A DNA stretch of 18,486 nucleotides, taken from the NCBI GenBank assembly GCA_051878935.1, contig JBJELB010000014.1, positions 1 to 18,486 on the forward strand. Direction: 5' to 3'. Shown piece by piece: positions 7,596 through 16,100 of the stretch (the stretch's first letter is position 1; each line of letters opens with the position of its first letter). A program made the translations under genes and the position numbers. The notes beneath the pieces were generated by a model. It ran no database searches and had not been told where the DNA came from. It worked only from the letters and a program-made list of their open reading frames with translations. This stretch comes from CANQDT01 sp051878935 (GTDB lineage Bacteria > Bacillota > Clostridia > Lachnospirales > Lachnospiraceae).

Positions 7596-7628
7596 AAAAA
7601 ATTAGCACTCACGAAATGTGAGTGCTAA
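7596..7628 (-). terminator. Terminator of the PIN toxin gene, coincident with CIRCE
   Basis: On the minus strand the CIRCE arms extend by two pairs to an 11-bp stem (TTAGCACTCAC with GTGAGTGCTAA) around the 5-base loop ATTTC, followed directly by six T (7601-7596). This is a good intrinsic terminator for the toxin-antitoxin transcript, 8 bases past the toxin stop. Confidence 0.7.
7602..7628 (-). promoter_or_regulatory. CIRCE element (HrcA operator)
   Basis: A perfect match to the consensus TTAGCACTC-N9-GAGTGCTAA: left arm 7602-7610, spacer 7611-7619, right arm 7620-7628. HrcA binds CIRCE to repress chaperone genes. It lies just upstream of the htpG -35 and after the PIN toxin stop codon. In Bacillus subtilis htpG is not a CIRCE gene, so the wiring differs here. 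Confidence 0.95.
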
Positions 7629-7636
7629 TAACGAAA

Positions 7637-8035
7637 TCAATATTTTTTCAAAAACTCTGTCATTGTAAGAATTTCCGGTATTTCCACGTCTAGAACGAGA
7701 AAATCTTTATCACCTGTCAGGAATACATCGATTCCTTCCATAATAGCGGTAGCCAGTATTGGGGAATCCTTTGTATCACGCATTTCCGGAAACACATCCA
7801 GATTCAGTTTTTTTGGTGTATAAACAAGTTCAAACGGCAGTTCCAGAAAGAAACGGTCAAGAAATTTTCTTTTCTCTGGAAATTTCCGATCCGTCACAAG
7901 TCGTAGTTCTTCAATCACATAATCACAAACAACAATCTGATGGTTGTCCGTCAGCCGTCTCGCCAGCTCCCTTGTCTGTGGAGATGGAAAGAAGATCACA
8001 GAGATGAAAATGTTGGTATCAAGCATTACCCGCAA
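7637..8035 (-). CDS. PIN-domain putative ribonuclease toxin
   Basis: A 132-aa single-domain PIN protein of the COG1569 type (putative toxin of a toxin-antitoxin pair). The acidic residues expected for Mg2+-dependent RNA cleavage are present: D6 in MLDTNIF, E42/E43 in VIEEL, D90 in DTKDSP, and D109/D111 in LTGDKDF. The start is taken as TTG at 8035 because GAGGGGG lies 7 bases upstream; the next ATG (8026) is too far from it. The start is one base after the antitoxin stop, so the two are translationally coupled. The gene is complete with no broken motif. The cellular target cannot be told from sequence. Confidence 0.82.
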   Translation of the reverse strand: MRVMLDTNIFISVIFFPSPQTRELARRLTDNHQIVVCDYVIEELRLVTDRKFPEKRKFLDRFFLELPFELVYTPKKLNLDVFPEMRDTKDSPILATAIMEGIDVFLTGDKDFLVLDVEIPEILTMTEFLKKY

Positions 8036-8036
8036 A

Positions 8037-8294
8037 TCAATACCCCCTCACTTCTTTCCGAATCTCTTTCATGTATTCCTGCATATCATTCTCTGTCTGG
8101 AAACCAGCTTTTTCCGCCTCATTGGCAAATGCTTCTTCAGCTCTTTTGAATGCCAGCATAGCAGAATTTTCAAAATAGAATCTTCCATTTTCCTCTAAAA
8201 TTACAATTTTGTCACCTGTTTTTAGTTTCATTTTATTTCGTATGGATATTGGAATGGTAATTTGTCCTTTGCTGGAAATCTTTGCTACTTCCAT
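8037..8294 (-). CDS. AbrB/MazE-type antitoxin
   Basis: An 85-aa protein with an N-terminal AbrB/SpoVT swapped-hairpin DNA-binding domain: KISSKGQITIP at about 5-15, followed by IRNKMKLKTGDKIVILEENG. The C-terminal half is charged and helical (about 45-85), as expected for the toxin-binding arm. The ATG at 8294 is preferred since AAAGGG sits 8 bases upstream; GTG 8303 and ATG 8300 overlap or touch that site. It precedes the PIN toxin, as in most type II modules, and antitoxins of this kind usually repress their own promoter. The promoter is at 8351-8379. Confidence 0.85.
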   Translation of the reverse strand: MEVAKISSKGQITIPISIRNKMKLKTGDKIVILEENGRFYFENSAMLAFKRAEEAFANEAEKAGFQTENDMQEYMKEIRKEVRGY

Positions 8295-8350
8295 AATCAT
8301 CACCCTTTCGCAAATATATACTTGGTCTTCTTTACTTTCTTTACATATAT

Positions 8351-8379
8351 ATTATATGCAATAAAAAGGAAAATAGCAA
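8351..8379 (-). promoter_or_regulatory. Toxin-antitoxin promoter
   Basis: TTGCTA (8379-8374) and TATAAT (8356-8351) are separated by 17 bases on the minus strand, giving a start near 8344 and a leader of about 50 nt before the antitoxin ATG. AT-rich TATATA tracts between the promoter and the gene (about 8318-8356) are plausible AbrB-type binding sites. Confidence 0.7.
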
Positions 8380-8399
8380 TGGAATTTCCACATTTCCTT
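8361..8399 (-). terminator. Possible terminator of the Ig-like protein gene
   Basis: On the minus strand AAGGAAA (8399-8393), starting inside the TAA stop, can pair with TTTCCTT (8372-8366). A small inner palindrome TGGA/TCCA lies in the loop and TTT follows. The stem is AT-rich and the structure overlaps the toxin-antitoxin -35, so it is only a moderate candidate. Confidence 0.35.
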
Positions 8400-10872
8400 A
8401 CTGACTAATCGTAAAGGTAATGCTCTTATTCAGATCAACCGAATAATGAGTTCCTTCATAATAAAAAGCAAATTTGGAGATGGTGTATTTCACCGTCTGT
8501 CCTGCGTAGCTGATCATCTTGGAGTTCTTATAAACAGTCTGTTCCGTTGATTCGTTAAGCAGGTTCGTTGTGTAATAAATCATGCCGCCGGATAAACTGT
8601 GGTTGACAACAGTGTTACCAACCTTTACTTCCATGCAGTCTAACAGACGTGTGAACAAGTCATCTGTTGCATTTACTGAATAAGTGCTGTTTTTAATCGT
8701 AACGCTGTATGCGATAACAGAAGTCTCAACCTCAAAGCCGGCTTTGGCAACAGCAGATCCGATATTCACAACTACGGTATATTTACCATCGGCTAATTCC
8801 AATTGATTTGCATTAATCACATCGCCATCGTTATTGCCATCCAGGTTGATAGCGGTAGGTGGCAATACGGTAGTGCCATCAGAGGCTAAGATAGAATATG
8901 TATTTTTGCTGCTGGTAAGCTCTTCTATTTTTAAACCGAGACTGTCGGCAGAGTATACACGTAACGTTGTGAAACAGTCGTTTTCAGAATTCGGGTTTAA
9001 TGTTGTATGATCAAGAAAAGCGAGATAACCTGCTATCGTACCAGGATTTGAAACCGTAAACACGACCTTGGTAGTCAGCCCTGCATAGGTGACTGCAATC
9101 GTACTGGTACCGGCTGCGTAAGGTTTAAAACGTACTATAATGGAAGAGTCATTGCTGTAGCTGTCCATGATAGAAGTAGCAGAGGATGATATTCTGCGAA
9201 CCGCACCGCTTGCTGTTTCTACACTGACGATATTGGCTGTCCCATCGACCACCTTAGCAGTTGCTGTAGCATTGGTACCGGGTGCTACAGGACTTTGGTT
9301 CTGATCGAGCAGTGTAAATTTGATATCAACATATTCATTGATATCAGCACTGTTAGATAATGTCACTGCCGACTGGCTTGCAGTCAGGGAAGAGACGATA
9401 CGGCTGTCTACAATCGATACCTTACAGGTTTCGGTTAAGCTGCCTGATTTCACCGTCAAGGTAACTGTTCCTGTCTGATGTGGCGTTAATACACCGGTCT
9501 TGGAGTCAACGGATAACGTGTTGGCATCGGAAGAGGTAATGGTGTAGTCAACGGATTCCGTATAGGTATTGACAGTGCCGCCGATGCTGTTGCCAAATTT
9601 GAAATGGATGCGGTATCCTGTTTCACTCAAAGCGACGGAGTGAACCGGCTGATTCCAATCGATGATACCGTTAGCAGACGTAATGGACCATGCTTCCATA
9701 GAAGTAATGGTTGGATTCTCTGCAGTAATCGTTGCACGGTTACTCTTGATGCTGGTCTCTCCTGTCGTATAAGTCATGACAACAGTAGTGGAATCACCGG
9801 CAACCGGCAGCTGAATCTGACCGTTTCCGTCAATATTGACACCGGAGTTCGAAAAACTATACTGGAATACATTAAAAGGATAATTCTCAGAAACATCGAT
9901 GCCATTGTCATCCATTGCCTGATAACGGAACGTGGTTGTCGTAGCCGGCACTAACAACTGATCCGGAATGACGATGGATGTCATATCCCCAATGATGGAG
10001 GAAAATTCCTGTGAAGTATCGAATTCCGGAATGGAAGCCGTGTATGAAACATTGCTCTTAAACTGAGAACCCATAGTAACGATGACACGTTTTCCGTCAT
10101 TTTCTGTTGTCACATTCTTTATCGTCAAAATGTTTCCGTTCGAAACTCGCTGAATCTGAATGTCATCAGCAGTCAGATTCGGAATCGCATAATTCATATC
10201 CAGAGTTACCTTGTTGGTAGCAGTCAGTTTTGCTTCCATAACAAAAGGAACGTTCACGGTAATAATCTGGCTGGATGCGGTAAATACCCCTTGTTTCTTG
10301 TTTGCCGCACTTGTTGCCGTTCGTGCCTGTATGTTAAAAGAACCGGGCTGGGTAGTCGAAACAACGCCGTTTTTGACGGTAGCGCCGGCTGTATTCTCGG
10401 TTAAGAACCAGTATACTTTATCGGAGGTCGCTCCTCCGGAAGCGGTTGTTGCTTTATAGGTATAAGTATGAGCATTTTCCCCTACCGTGATGGTTTGTCC
10501 AGCCTTAACCTTTGTCAGTTTAAGAGAGGTTGCAGATTCTTTCACCGATACGGTTGCAGTTAACGTTTTTACTGTTTTCTTATTAGGATAAGTAACTGTG
10601 CATGTAATCGTTGCTTTTCCTACCTTCAGACCTTTTACCTTACCGGCAGAAGTAACAGAAACCACTTTCTTTTTGGAAGATTTCCAGGTGTAGGTAGAAC
10701 CCGCCTTTGCATTGGATACTTTGAATGTATAGGTCTTTCCAAGCTTCAGATTCTTTGATGTGGTATTCAGCTTTGGTGCTACGGCAGATGCTTCCAGTCC
10801 GGTTACCGGAAAAGAACCCAGTACCAAAGCACCGGTCAGAGCACAAGCCAAATATTTTTGTATTTTGTGCAT
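8398..10872 (-). CDS. Secreted Ig-like (BIG2) repeat protein
   Basis: An 824-aa exported protein. Residues 1 to about 30 form a signal peptide (Lys-containing start, hydrophobic ALTGALVLG, cleavage near EASA). A lysine-rich BIG2 domain follows at about 33-112, with the hallmark VTSAGKVKGLKVGKATIT. Further Ig-like beta-sandwich modules are visible at about 430-485 (VDSKTGVLTPHQTGTVTLTV) and 490-607; the rest is Thr/Ser/Val-rich beta structure. No LPXTG, SLH, dockerin or C-terminal anchor is seen, so attachment, if any, is non-covalent. The start at 10872 is chosen because GAGGAA is 6 bases upstream and the promoter lies at 10912-10940; a longer frame from 10932 would start upstream of the -10. 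Role likely adhesin or surface scaffold; substrate unknown. Confidence 0.8.
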   Translation of the reverse strand: MHKIQKYLACALTGALVLGSFPVTGLEASAVAPKLNTTSKNLKLGKTYTFKVSNAKAGSTYTWKSSKKKVVSVTSAGKVKGLKVGKATITCTVTYPNKKTVKTLTATVSVKESATSLKLTKVKAGQTITVGENAHTYTYKATTASGGATSDKVYWFLTENTAGATVKNGVVSTTQPGSFNIQARTATSAANKKQGVFTASSQIITVNVPFVMEAKLTATNKVTLDMNYAIPNLTADDIQIQRVSNGNILTIKNVTTENDGKRVIVTMGSQFKSNVSYTASIPEFDTSQEFSSIIGDMTSIVIPDQLLVPATTTTFRYQAMDDNGIDVSENYPFNVFQYSFSNSGVNIDGNGQIQLPVAGDSTTVVMTYTTGETSIKSNRATITAENPTITSMEAWSITSANGIIDWNQPVHSVALSETGYRIHFKFGNSIGGTVNTYTESVDYTITSSDANTLSVDSKTGVLTPHQTGTVTLTVKSGSLTETCKVSIVDSRIVSSLTASQSAVTLSNSADINEYVDIKFTLLDQNQSPVAPGTNATATAKVVDGTANIVSVETASGAVRRISSSATSIMDSYSNDSSIIVRFKPYAAGTSTIAVTYAGLTTKVVFTVSNPGTIAGYLAFLDHTTLNPNSENDCFTTLRVYSADSLGLKIEELTSSKNTYSILASDGTTVLPPTAINLDGNNDGDVINANQLELADGKYTVVVNIGSAVAKAGFEVETSVIAYSVTIKNSTYSVNATDDLFTRLLDCMEVKVGNTVVNHSLSGGMIYYTTNLLNESTEQTVYKNSKMISYAGQTVKYTISKFAFYYEGTHYSVDLNKSITFTISQ

Positions 10873-10911
10873 AACTATTCCTCGCTTTCGTTTGCATTTT
10901 CTATCCATCTT

Positions 10912-10940
10912 ATTATAGTTGATTTTGGACAAAGTGTAAA
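10912..10940 (-). promoter_or_regulatory. Promoter of the Ig-like protein gene
   Basis: TTTACA (10940-10935) and TATAAT (10917-10912) with a 17-base spacer on the minus strand. Start near 10905, leader about 33 nt. This also rules out the upstream in-frame start at 10932. Confidence 0.75.
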
Positions 10941-10943
10941 CTC

Positions 10944-10957
10944 ATATTCGTGAATAT
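10944..10957. promoter_or_regulatory. 14-base palindrome next to the -35
   Basis: ATATTCGTGAATAT is a perfect dyad four bases upstream of the -35 of the Ig-like protein gene, in the divergent intergenic region. It is a candidate operator. The regulator is not recognised. Confidence 0.35.
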
Positions 10958-10989
10958 CACTTATTTTTCACATTCAATCGCACTTCGAA

Positions 10990-11020
10990 TGTAAACTAGA
11001 TGATTGAAACTTGGTTGACA
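10990..11020 (+). promoter_or_regulatory. Candidate BirA (biotin) operator
   Basis: TGTAAACT (10990-10997), 15 bases, then GGTTGACA (11013-11020). This resembles the BirA half-sites TGTAAACC and GGTTTACA with their usual 14-16 base spacing, with one mismatch in each half. The right half covers the -35 of the bioY promoter, so holo-BirA dimers bound here would block transcription. birA itself is in the downstream operon. Confidence 0.65.
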
Positions 11021-11043
11021 ATCAAAAAGGAGCATGTTATATT
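11015..11043 (+). promoter_or_regulatory. bioY-birA promoter
   Basis: Consensus -35 TTGACA (11015-11020), 17-base spacer, TATATT (11038-11043) with an extended TG at 11035-11036. Start near 11050, giving a leader of about 59 nt before bioY. Confidence 0.8.
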
Positions 11044-11108
11044 CTTTCATATCCCGATGCCTGCGAGGGCTGGTATCGTATTGACGTAGAATAGGGAGGT
11101 AATGATTG

Positions 11109-11666
11109 ATGTCAACATCAGTGTTCACAAAAAACAAAATATTAGATATGGCTTACATAGCATTATTTGCCGTGCTTATCGCAGTATGTTCCTGGATTTC
11201 CATTCCGGCGACCGTACCATTTACGCTACAGACTTTTGGTGTCTTTGTAACAGTGGGGTTGCTAGGCGGAAAAAGAGGCAGTCTGTCTGTTCTGCTATAC
11301 CTATTGCTTGGTGCGATCGGAATTCCGGTTTTTTCCGGATTTACCGGCGGTATTGGAATTATTCTGGGCAGTACCGGCGGTTACATTATCGGTTTTCTTC
11401 TTTCTGCACTGCTTATGTGGGGGATGGAAAAGCTGCTTGGAAGAAAAACATGGACACTGGCTCTTTCCATGATACTTGCCCTTCTGGTTTGCTATGCCTT
11501 TGGAACCATCTGGTTCATGGCAGTTTATGCCAAAAACACCGGTGCAGTAGGGCTGTGGACAGCACTGGGATGGTGTGTGTTCCCATTTATCATTCCCGAT
11601 ATGGTCAAAATCGCACTTGCGTTGCTGATTTCGAGAAGACTTTCAGCAGTTATCAAAACAGAATGA
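11109..11666 (+). CDS. bioY: BioY, substrate-binding (S) component of the biotin ECF transporter
   Basis: A 185-aa membrane protein with about six hydrophobic helices and the BioY family pattern. SIPATVPFTLQTFGVF at about 31-46 is the signature loop after helix 1, followed by GLLGGKRG and the Gly-rich FTGGIGIILGSTGGYIIGF that lines the biotin site. BioY binds biotin in the membrane and works with a shared EcfT-EcfA module, which is not in this window. The start is ATG 11109, nine bases after GGAGG (11095-11099); the TTG just before it is not needed. It is the first gene of a bioY - DUF1284 - birA unit behind a candidate BirA operator, so expression should rise when biotin is scarce. Confidence 0.93.
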   Translation: MSTSVFTKNKILDMAYIALFAVLIAVCSWISIPATVPFTLQTFGVFVTVGLLGGKRGSLSVLLYLLLGAIGIPVFSGFTGGIGIILGSTGGYIIGFLLSALLMWGMEKLLGRKTWTLALSMILALLVCYAFGTIWFMAVYAKNTGAVGLWTALGWCVFPFIIPDMVKIALALLISRRLSAVIKTE

Positions 11667-11676
11667 GGATATCTAC

Positions 11677-12048
11677 ATGAACGAATATCAATATAAAATC
11701 AGGGCGCATCATGGGATGTGCCTCGCTTTTTTTCAGGGAAAAGGGTACAATAATGAATTTAGCAGACACATGAGAACTATGAAAGACAGACTGGAGGAGA
11801 ACCCGCTGGTCTCTGTTACGGCACGTGCAGATGTAATCTGTGAGAAGTGCCCCAATCACAGCAAGGGAGTATGCCTTGAGGCTGAACGGTATGACCGGCA
11901 GGTCTTACGGCAGTGTGGTCTGTCAGAAGGGGACGTTCTGAGCTTCTTGGAGTTTGAGAAACTGGTATATGAACGGATACTCTTTCCCGGCAGGAGAGAA
12001 GCAATATGCGGAAATTGCCGGTGGAGTGCTCTGTGTCATATGAAATGA
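11677..12048 (+). CDS. DUF1284 cysteine-rich protein
   Basis: A 123-aa protein of the DUF1284 family, recognised by the N-terminal RAHHGMCLAFFQGKGYN (residues 9-25). It has two cysteine groups, C55-x2-C58-x7-C66 and C111-x2-C114-x5-C120, plus C15 and C80, and conserved H11/H12. The spacing suggests an iron-sulfur cluster or zinc site. No signal peptide or membrane segment is present. GAGGAT (11665-11670) lies 6 bases before the ATG and overlaps the bioY stop, so it is coupled to bioY; birA follows after 32 bases. Function is unknown. Its place in a biotin unit may be meaningful, as biotin synthase needs Fe-S clusters, but this is a guess. Confidence 0.78.
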   Translation: MNEYQYKIRAHHGMCLAFFQGKGYNNEFSRHMRTMKDRLEENPLVSVTARADVICEKCPNHSKGVCLEAERYDRQVLRQCGLSEGDVLSFLEFEKLVYERILFPGRREAICGNCRWSALCHMK

Positions 12049-12080
12049 GGAAAACGGCATATCACGCGTTAGGAGGAACC

Positions 12081-13061
12081 ATGACAACGAAGGAAAAATT
12101 ATTAGAACTGTTTGAGTCAAAGAAAGGAATCTATTTCTCGGGGGAAGAGCTCGCGAAGACCCTGAGTGTATCTCGAACTGCTGTCTGGAAAGCGGTTACG
12201 AATCTCAGGAATGACGGATATGTGATTGACGCTGTAACAAACAAGGGCTATTGTCTGGCATCACAGACAGATATTCTGTCCTCCCGTGGGATTTGGAAAT
12301 ATCTCAAACCGGAGTACAGAGACATGGAGATTGAGATTTTACCTACGGCTGCATCAACGAATGCGCTGGTTCGCGAGAAAGCCAACTGTGGGGCCCAGGA
12401 GGGCTGTGTGGTGATTGCAAAGGAACAAACGGCGGGACGCGGACGATACGGACGTACGTTTTTCTCCCCATCCGGGACAGGGGTGTATATGAGTATTTTG
12501 CTAAGACCTGTTTCGTATTCATCTCAACAGGCGACCAGAATTACCACGATGGCGGCAACTGCAATGTGTGAAGCAATTGAACAGCTTTCCGGTGAAACAG
12601 CACAGATCAAATGGGTGAATGATATTTATATGGAAGGGAAAAAGGTCTGCGGTATTCTGACAGAGGCCTCGTTTGACCTGGAAAGTGGAATGTTGGAATA
12701 TGCCGTGCTGGGGGTCGGCTTTAACGTCTATCCGCCGGATGAAGGATTCCCACAGGAACTGGAAGCAGTCGCAGGTGCTATCTTTGACGACATACAGGAT
12801 GACATGAAGAACCGGCTCGCTGCCACCTTCCTGAATCGCTTTATGGAGTATTATACATCAGAGGATGAAACAGCTTATATAGAGAAGTATCGGGACAAGA
12901 GTCTGGCTCTGGGAAAGCATATTATGATTACCACCCAAAATCAAACCCGGAGAGCCTATGTGTATGGGATGGATGAGGACTGCAGGCTGTTAGTAGAATA
13001 TGAGGATGGAACGAAGGAAAGCCTGTCGTGCGGTGAGATTCAATTAGCCCTTTCGTTATAA
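12081..13061 (+). CDS. birA: Bifunctional biotin-protein ligase / biotin operon repressor BirA
   Basis: A 326-aa enzyme that makes biotinoyl-5'-AMP, transfers biotin to carboxylase carrier proteins, and in its biotin-bound state represses biotin genes. An N-terminal winged helix-turn-helix (about 1-60, SGEELAKTLSVSRTAVWKAV) is followed by the catalytic domain with the biotin-AMP loop GRGRYGR at 119-125, KWVND at 177-181 and the GKKVCGILTE segment. A small SH3-like C-terminal domain ends in a stretch GTKESLSCGEIQL. The start is ATG 12081, with AGGAGG at 12071-12076; an upstream in-frame extension to 12006 lies inside the DUF1284 gene and has no ribosome binding site. The helix-turn-helix fits the operator at 10990-11020, so the operon is likely autoregulated. 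No clear terminator follows. Confidence 0.96.
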   Translation: MTTKEKLLELFESKKGIYFSGEELAKTLSVSRTAVWKAVTNLRNDGYVIDAVTNKGYCLASQTDILSSRGIWKYLKPEYRDMEIEILPTAASTNALVREKANCGAQEGCVVIAKEQTAGRGRYGRTFFSPSGTGVYMSILLRPVSYSSQQATRITTMAATAMCEAIEQLSGETAQIKWVNDIYMEGKKVCGILTEASFDLESGMLEYAVLGVGFNVYPPDEGFPQELEAVAGAIFDDIQDDMKNRLAATFLNRFMEYYTSEDETAYIEKYRDKSLALGKHIMITTQNQTRRAYVYGMDEDCRLLVEYEDGTKESLSCGEIQLALSL

Positions 13062-13092
13062 CGAAATAAGCTGTTATTATAGGTATATTTGC

Positions 13093-13121
13093 TTGTCATA
13101 ATGAGGGCACTATAGTATAAT
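13093..13121 (+). promoter_or_regulatory. Promoter of the cysteine protease gene
   Basis: TTGTCA (13093-13098), 17-base spacer, TATAAT (13116-13121). A 7-bp dyad ATAGTAT / ATACTAT (13112-13118 and 13126-13132) overlaps the -10 and the start site, a position suited to repressor binding. The leader is about 30 nt. Confidence 0.75.
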
Positions 13122-13157
13122 AAAAATACTATCAAATGGTGTCGAAAGGGTGAAACT

Positions 13158-16100
13158 ATGAGGAGAAAATGGATGGCATTTTTTCTGGTGGGAATGATGC
13201 TTTCAGAAAGTGCAATCGGTGTTCATGCAGCTTCCGATAATGGGAATACGGATACCGTGACGTCGTTGGAAACCTGTGATAGCAGCATTGCAACAGAGGA
13301 CAGGGAATATGATTTATACCGGCTTGTGCCTGCACAAAATGACCCGGATGCCGGATATGTGGATATGGTGTGGGTGAACGAGGAGAATCAGGTTTTGCCG
13401 AAGGATGAAGAGCCTGTTTGGGCAGCTTCCGCTTCTCTGCGTAAAAGCAACATATCCATTCCGTCGCAGTACGACTTGCGGGATGAGAATCTGGTCACTT
13501 CTGTGAAGGATCAGGGATTAGAGGGCTCTTGTTGGGCCTTCGCCGGACTGGGCGCTGCGGAATCAAATATCTTAAAACAGGGTCTGGATCAGTATGAGGA
13601 ATTGGATGAGGAGAATTTGGATTTTTCCGAGAAACATCTGGCTTATTTTGCAAAATCCAAAATTATGGATGAAACTCATCTTTCGTACGGAGACGGCAGG
13701 ACGATTCTCTCGGGAGGTGACAGAGATTATCTTTCTATTGGAGGAAACTGGAGAGATGTTGCCTCAACACTGGGACGCTGGGCTGGGGCAGAGCTGGAAA
13801 GCAACGTGCCGTACAATCATCCGGATAATGGAGAACTGACAGAGTATCGCTCCTATGCACAGCTGAAATCTGCACAAACATACGATGCCGGTGAAAAAGA
13901 CGCCATCAAGGCATGTATCATGGAACAGGGGGCGATGATGGCATCCTATTATACGGATGACCAGTATTATTCTTTTAATACTCAGAGCGGAGAGATTTCT
14001 TACTTTTCCGCAAAAGAAGATGTGGCAAACCATGCGATTCTGATTGCAGGCTGGGATGATGAGTATGCAGTTGAGAATTTCTCAGAAAAGCATCGGCCGA
14101 GTGAACCGGGGGCATGGCTGATACGCAACAGCTGGGGAGAAAACTGGGGTGTGCATGGAAATAAGAGCGATGGATATTTCTGGCTTTCCTATGAAGAACC
14201 AAGTTTGGACGAATTTGTTTCTGTTGTTATGCAACCGACGGATATCGTTGATAAGCAGTATGGATACGATGGTTATGGTTATGCCGCCTATTATGAACCG
14301 GATGAAAATGCCGGATACGTTGCAAATGTTTTTGCGGTGCAGAATCCGGAAGTGCTAAAACAGGTATCTACCTATACCCTGAACCGTAATACACAGTATG
14401 AACTGTTCATCTATCATGATACAACGGTAGAAAACATCTCGGATGTCAAACATCCGGTCACAGGAAACCTATTGTATCATGAAGAGGGAGCAATGGAACA
14501 GCCGGGATATCATACTATTGATTTGCGTGAGGATGTTGCCCTGCAGCAGGGTATCTTCTCTGTTGTATTTCGCTTTGAGAATCGGAATGCTCTTTACATT
14601 CCGGTGGAAGGAGAAACCGGTATACCGGAAAACAGTGCGTACCAGATCTGGGCGAACAGTTCACCGGGACAAAGCTACATATCCAATGCAGGAAGCGTAT
14701 GGACGGATACAAATAGCTTGAAAGGCTTTAACAATCTTTGCATTAAGGCTTTTGTATCTACCGGTGAGATGCCACAGCAAACACTTCGTGAGAAGCTCTT
14801 GAACCATATTGAGGAAGCGGAGAAACTTCCACTGGAAGGTTATGTGAAGGGATATCGTGACCAAATTCAGTGGAAAATAGCGCAGGCAAGAGAGGTGTTG
14901 GCTGATGAAACGGCGGAGCATGATGCGCTGACCGGGGCTATCTCCGATATGATTACCCTTGTGATGCGGATTGAGGAGCATTATATTACGATTTCCACAC
15001 CGGAAGAGCTCGTGGCATTGAAGGATGCGGTCAATGCCGGTAATACCTACGAAGGATATTATGTCGTGCTGGCCGAAGATCTGGATATGGAAGGGATTTT
15101 GTATGATTCTATCGGTAACCTCTATTCCAATTATGTGTTTGAGGGAACCTTTGACGGAGATGGGCATACAGTCCGTAATCTGTCACTGACACAAACCAGT
15201 GAGTTAAATGGGGAAACGGTTCTCTACTCCTATGTAGGCTTGTTTGGTCTGCTGGGTGAACATGCGGTCGTTCGCAATGTAGCAGTTGAAATAACAGCGT
15301 GCAATCTTTTAAATACGACAGAGGTTTCTTTTGCAGGTGGTCTTGCGGCCAGAACGAAGGCGGGCAGCCTGATAGAGAGAAGCGCCTGTACTGCTTTCAT
15401 CGGCGGAGCTATGGTTTCCGGTGGGCTGGTTGGTGATTTGAATGGTACGATGCGTCATTGTTATTTCGCAGGTACTTTTACCTGGAGTGACACAGGATAT
15501 GAAGAACCATATACTGCCATGCTGGTTCGCCAGGGCGAAGGTGTGATGGAACATTGCTTTGCAAAAGGAGAAGTGGATGTGCCGGAATCCGTTGCTATAT
15601 CTGCAATCAAAACTGTCAATGACGGAACCTTACAGGATTGTTATTATCCGAAAGGGGAAACGGCTATCTTCGGTTATTCTGAATCTGAAGTGGAAGGTGC
15701 TGTTCCCGTACAGATGGAGGAATGGAGTGGTATGGAGCTGGCATATCGCCTGAATTGTACCACAGAAGGAGAAAATACAACGTATGAATCCATATGGACG
15801 CAGGGGGATGAACATCCGGTGTTTGCTACAGGGCGGAAGAAGGCAGTCTGCAAGGTTGTGATAGAGAATAATGACATGATTGTTCTGAACAATGAATATC
15901 AGCTGGAAGGAACTCCGTTAGAATATTCGATTCAGAAAGAAAACCCGGGTTATGTTGTAGCGTTTGCAGGAAAAGGATTAAAAACCAACCGAAACGGACA
16001 ATATCTGGCAGGAGAGACTATGACCGGGGTATCTCCAATCTGGATAAAAGAAGGAGATACATCAGGAGATGATAAGGTTTCTGCTCTGGATGCGCTTTTA

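Noticed and set aside
11102..11680. Longer plus-strand frame overlapping bioY
   Set aside because: It is out of frame with bioY, has no family resemblance and uses a start closer to the ribosome binding site by chance; bioY is clear.
13062..13092. Terminator after birA
   Set aside because: Only a 5-bp AT stem (ATAAC/GTTAT) without a T-tract is present; too weak to call.
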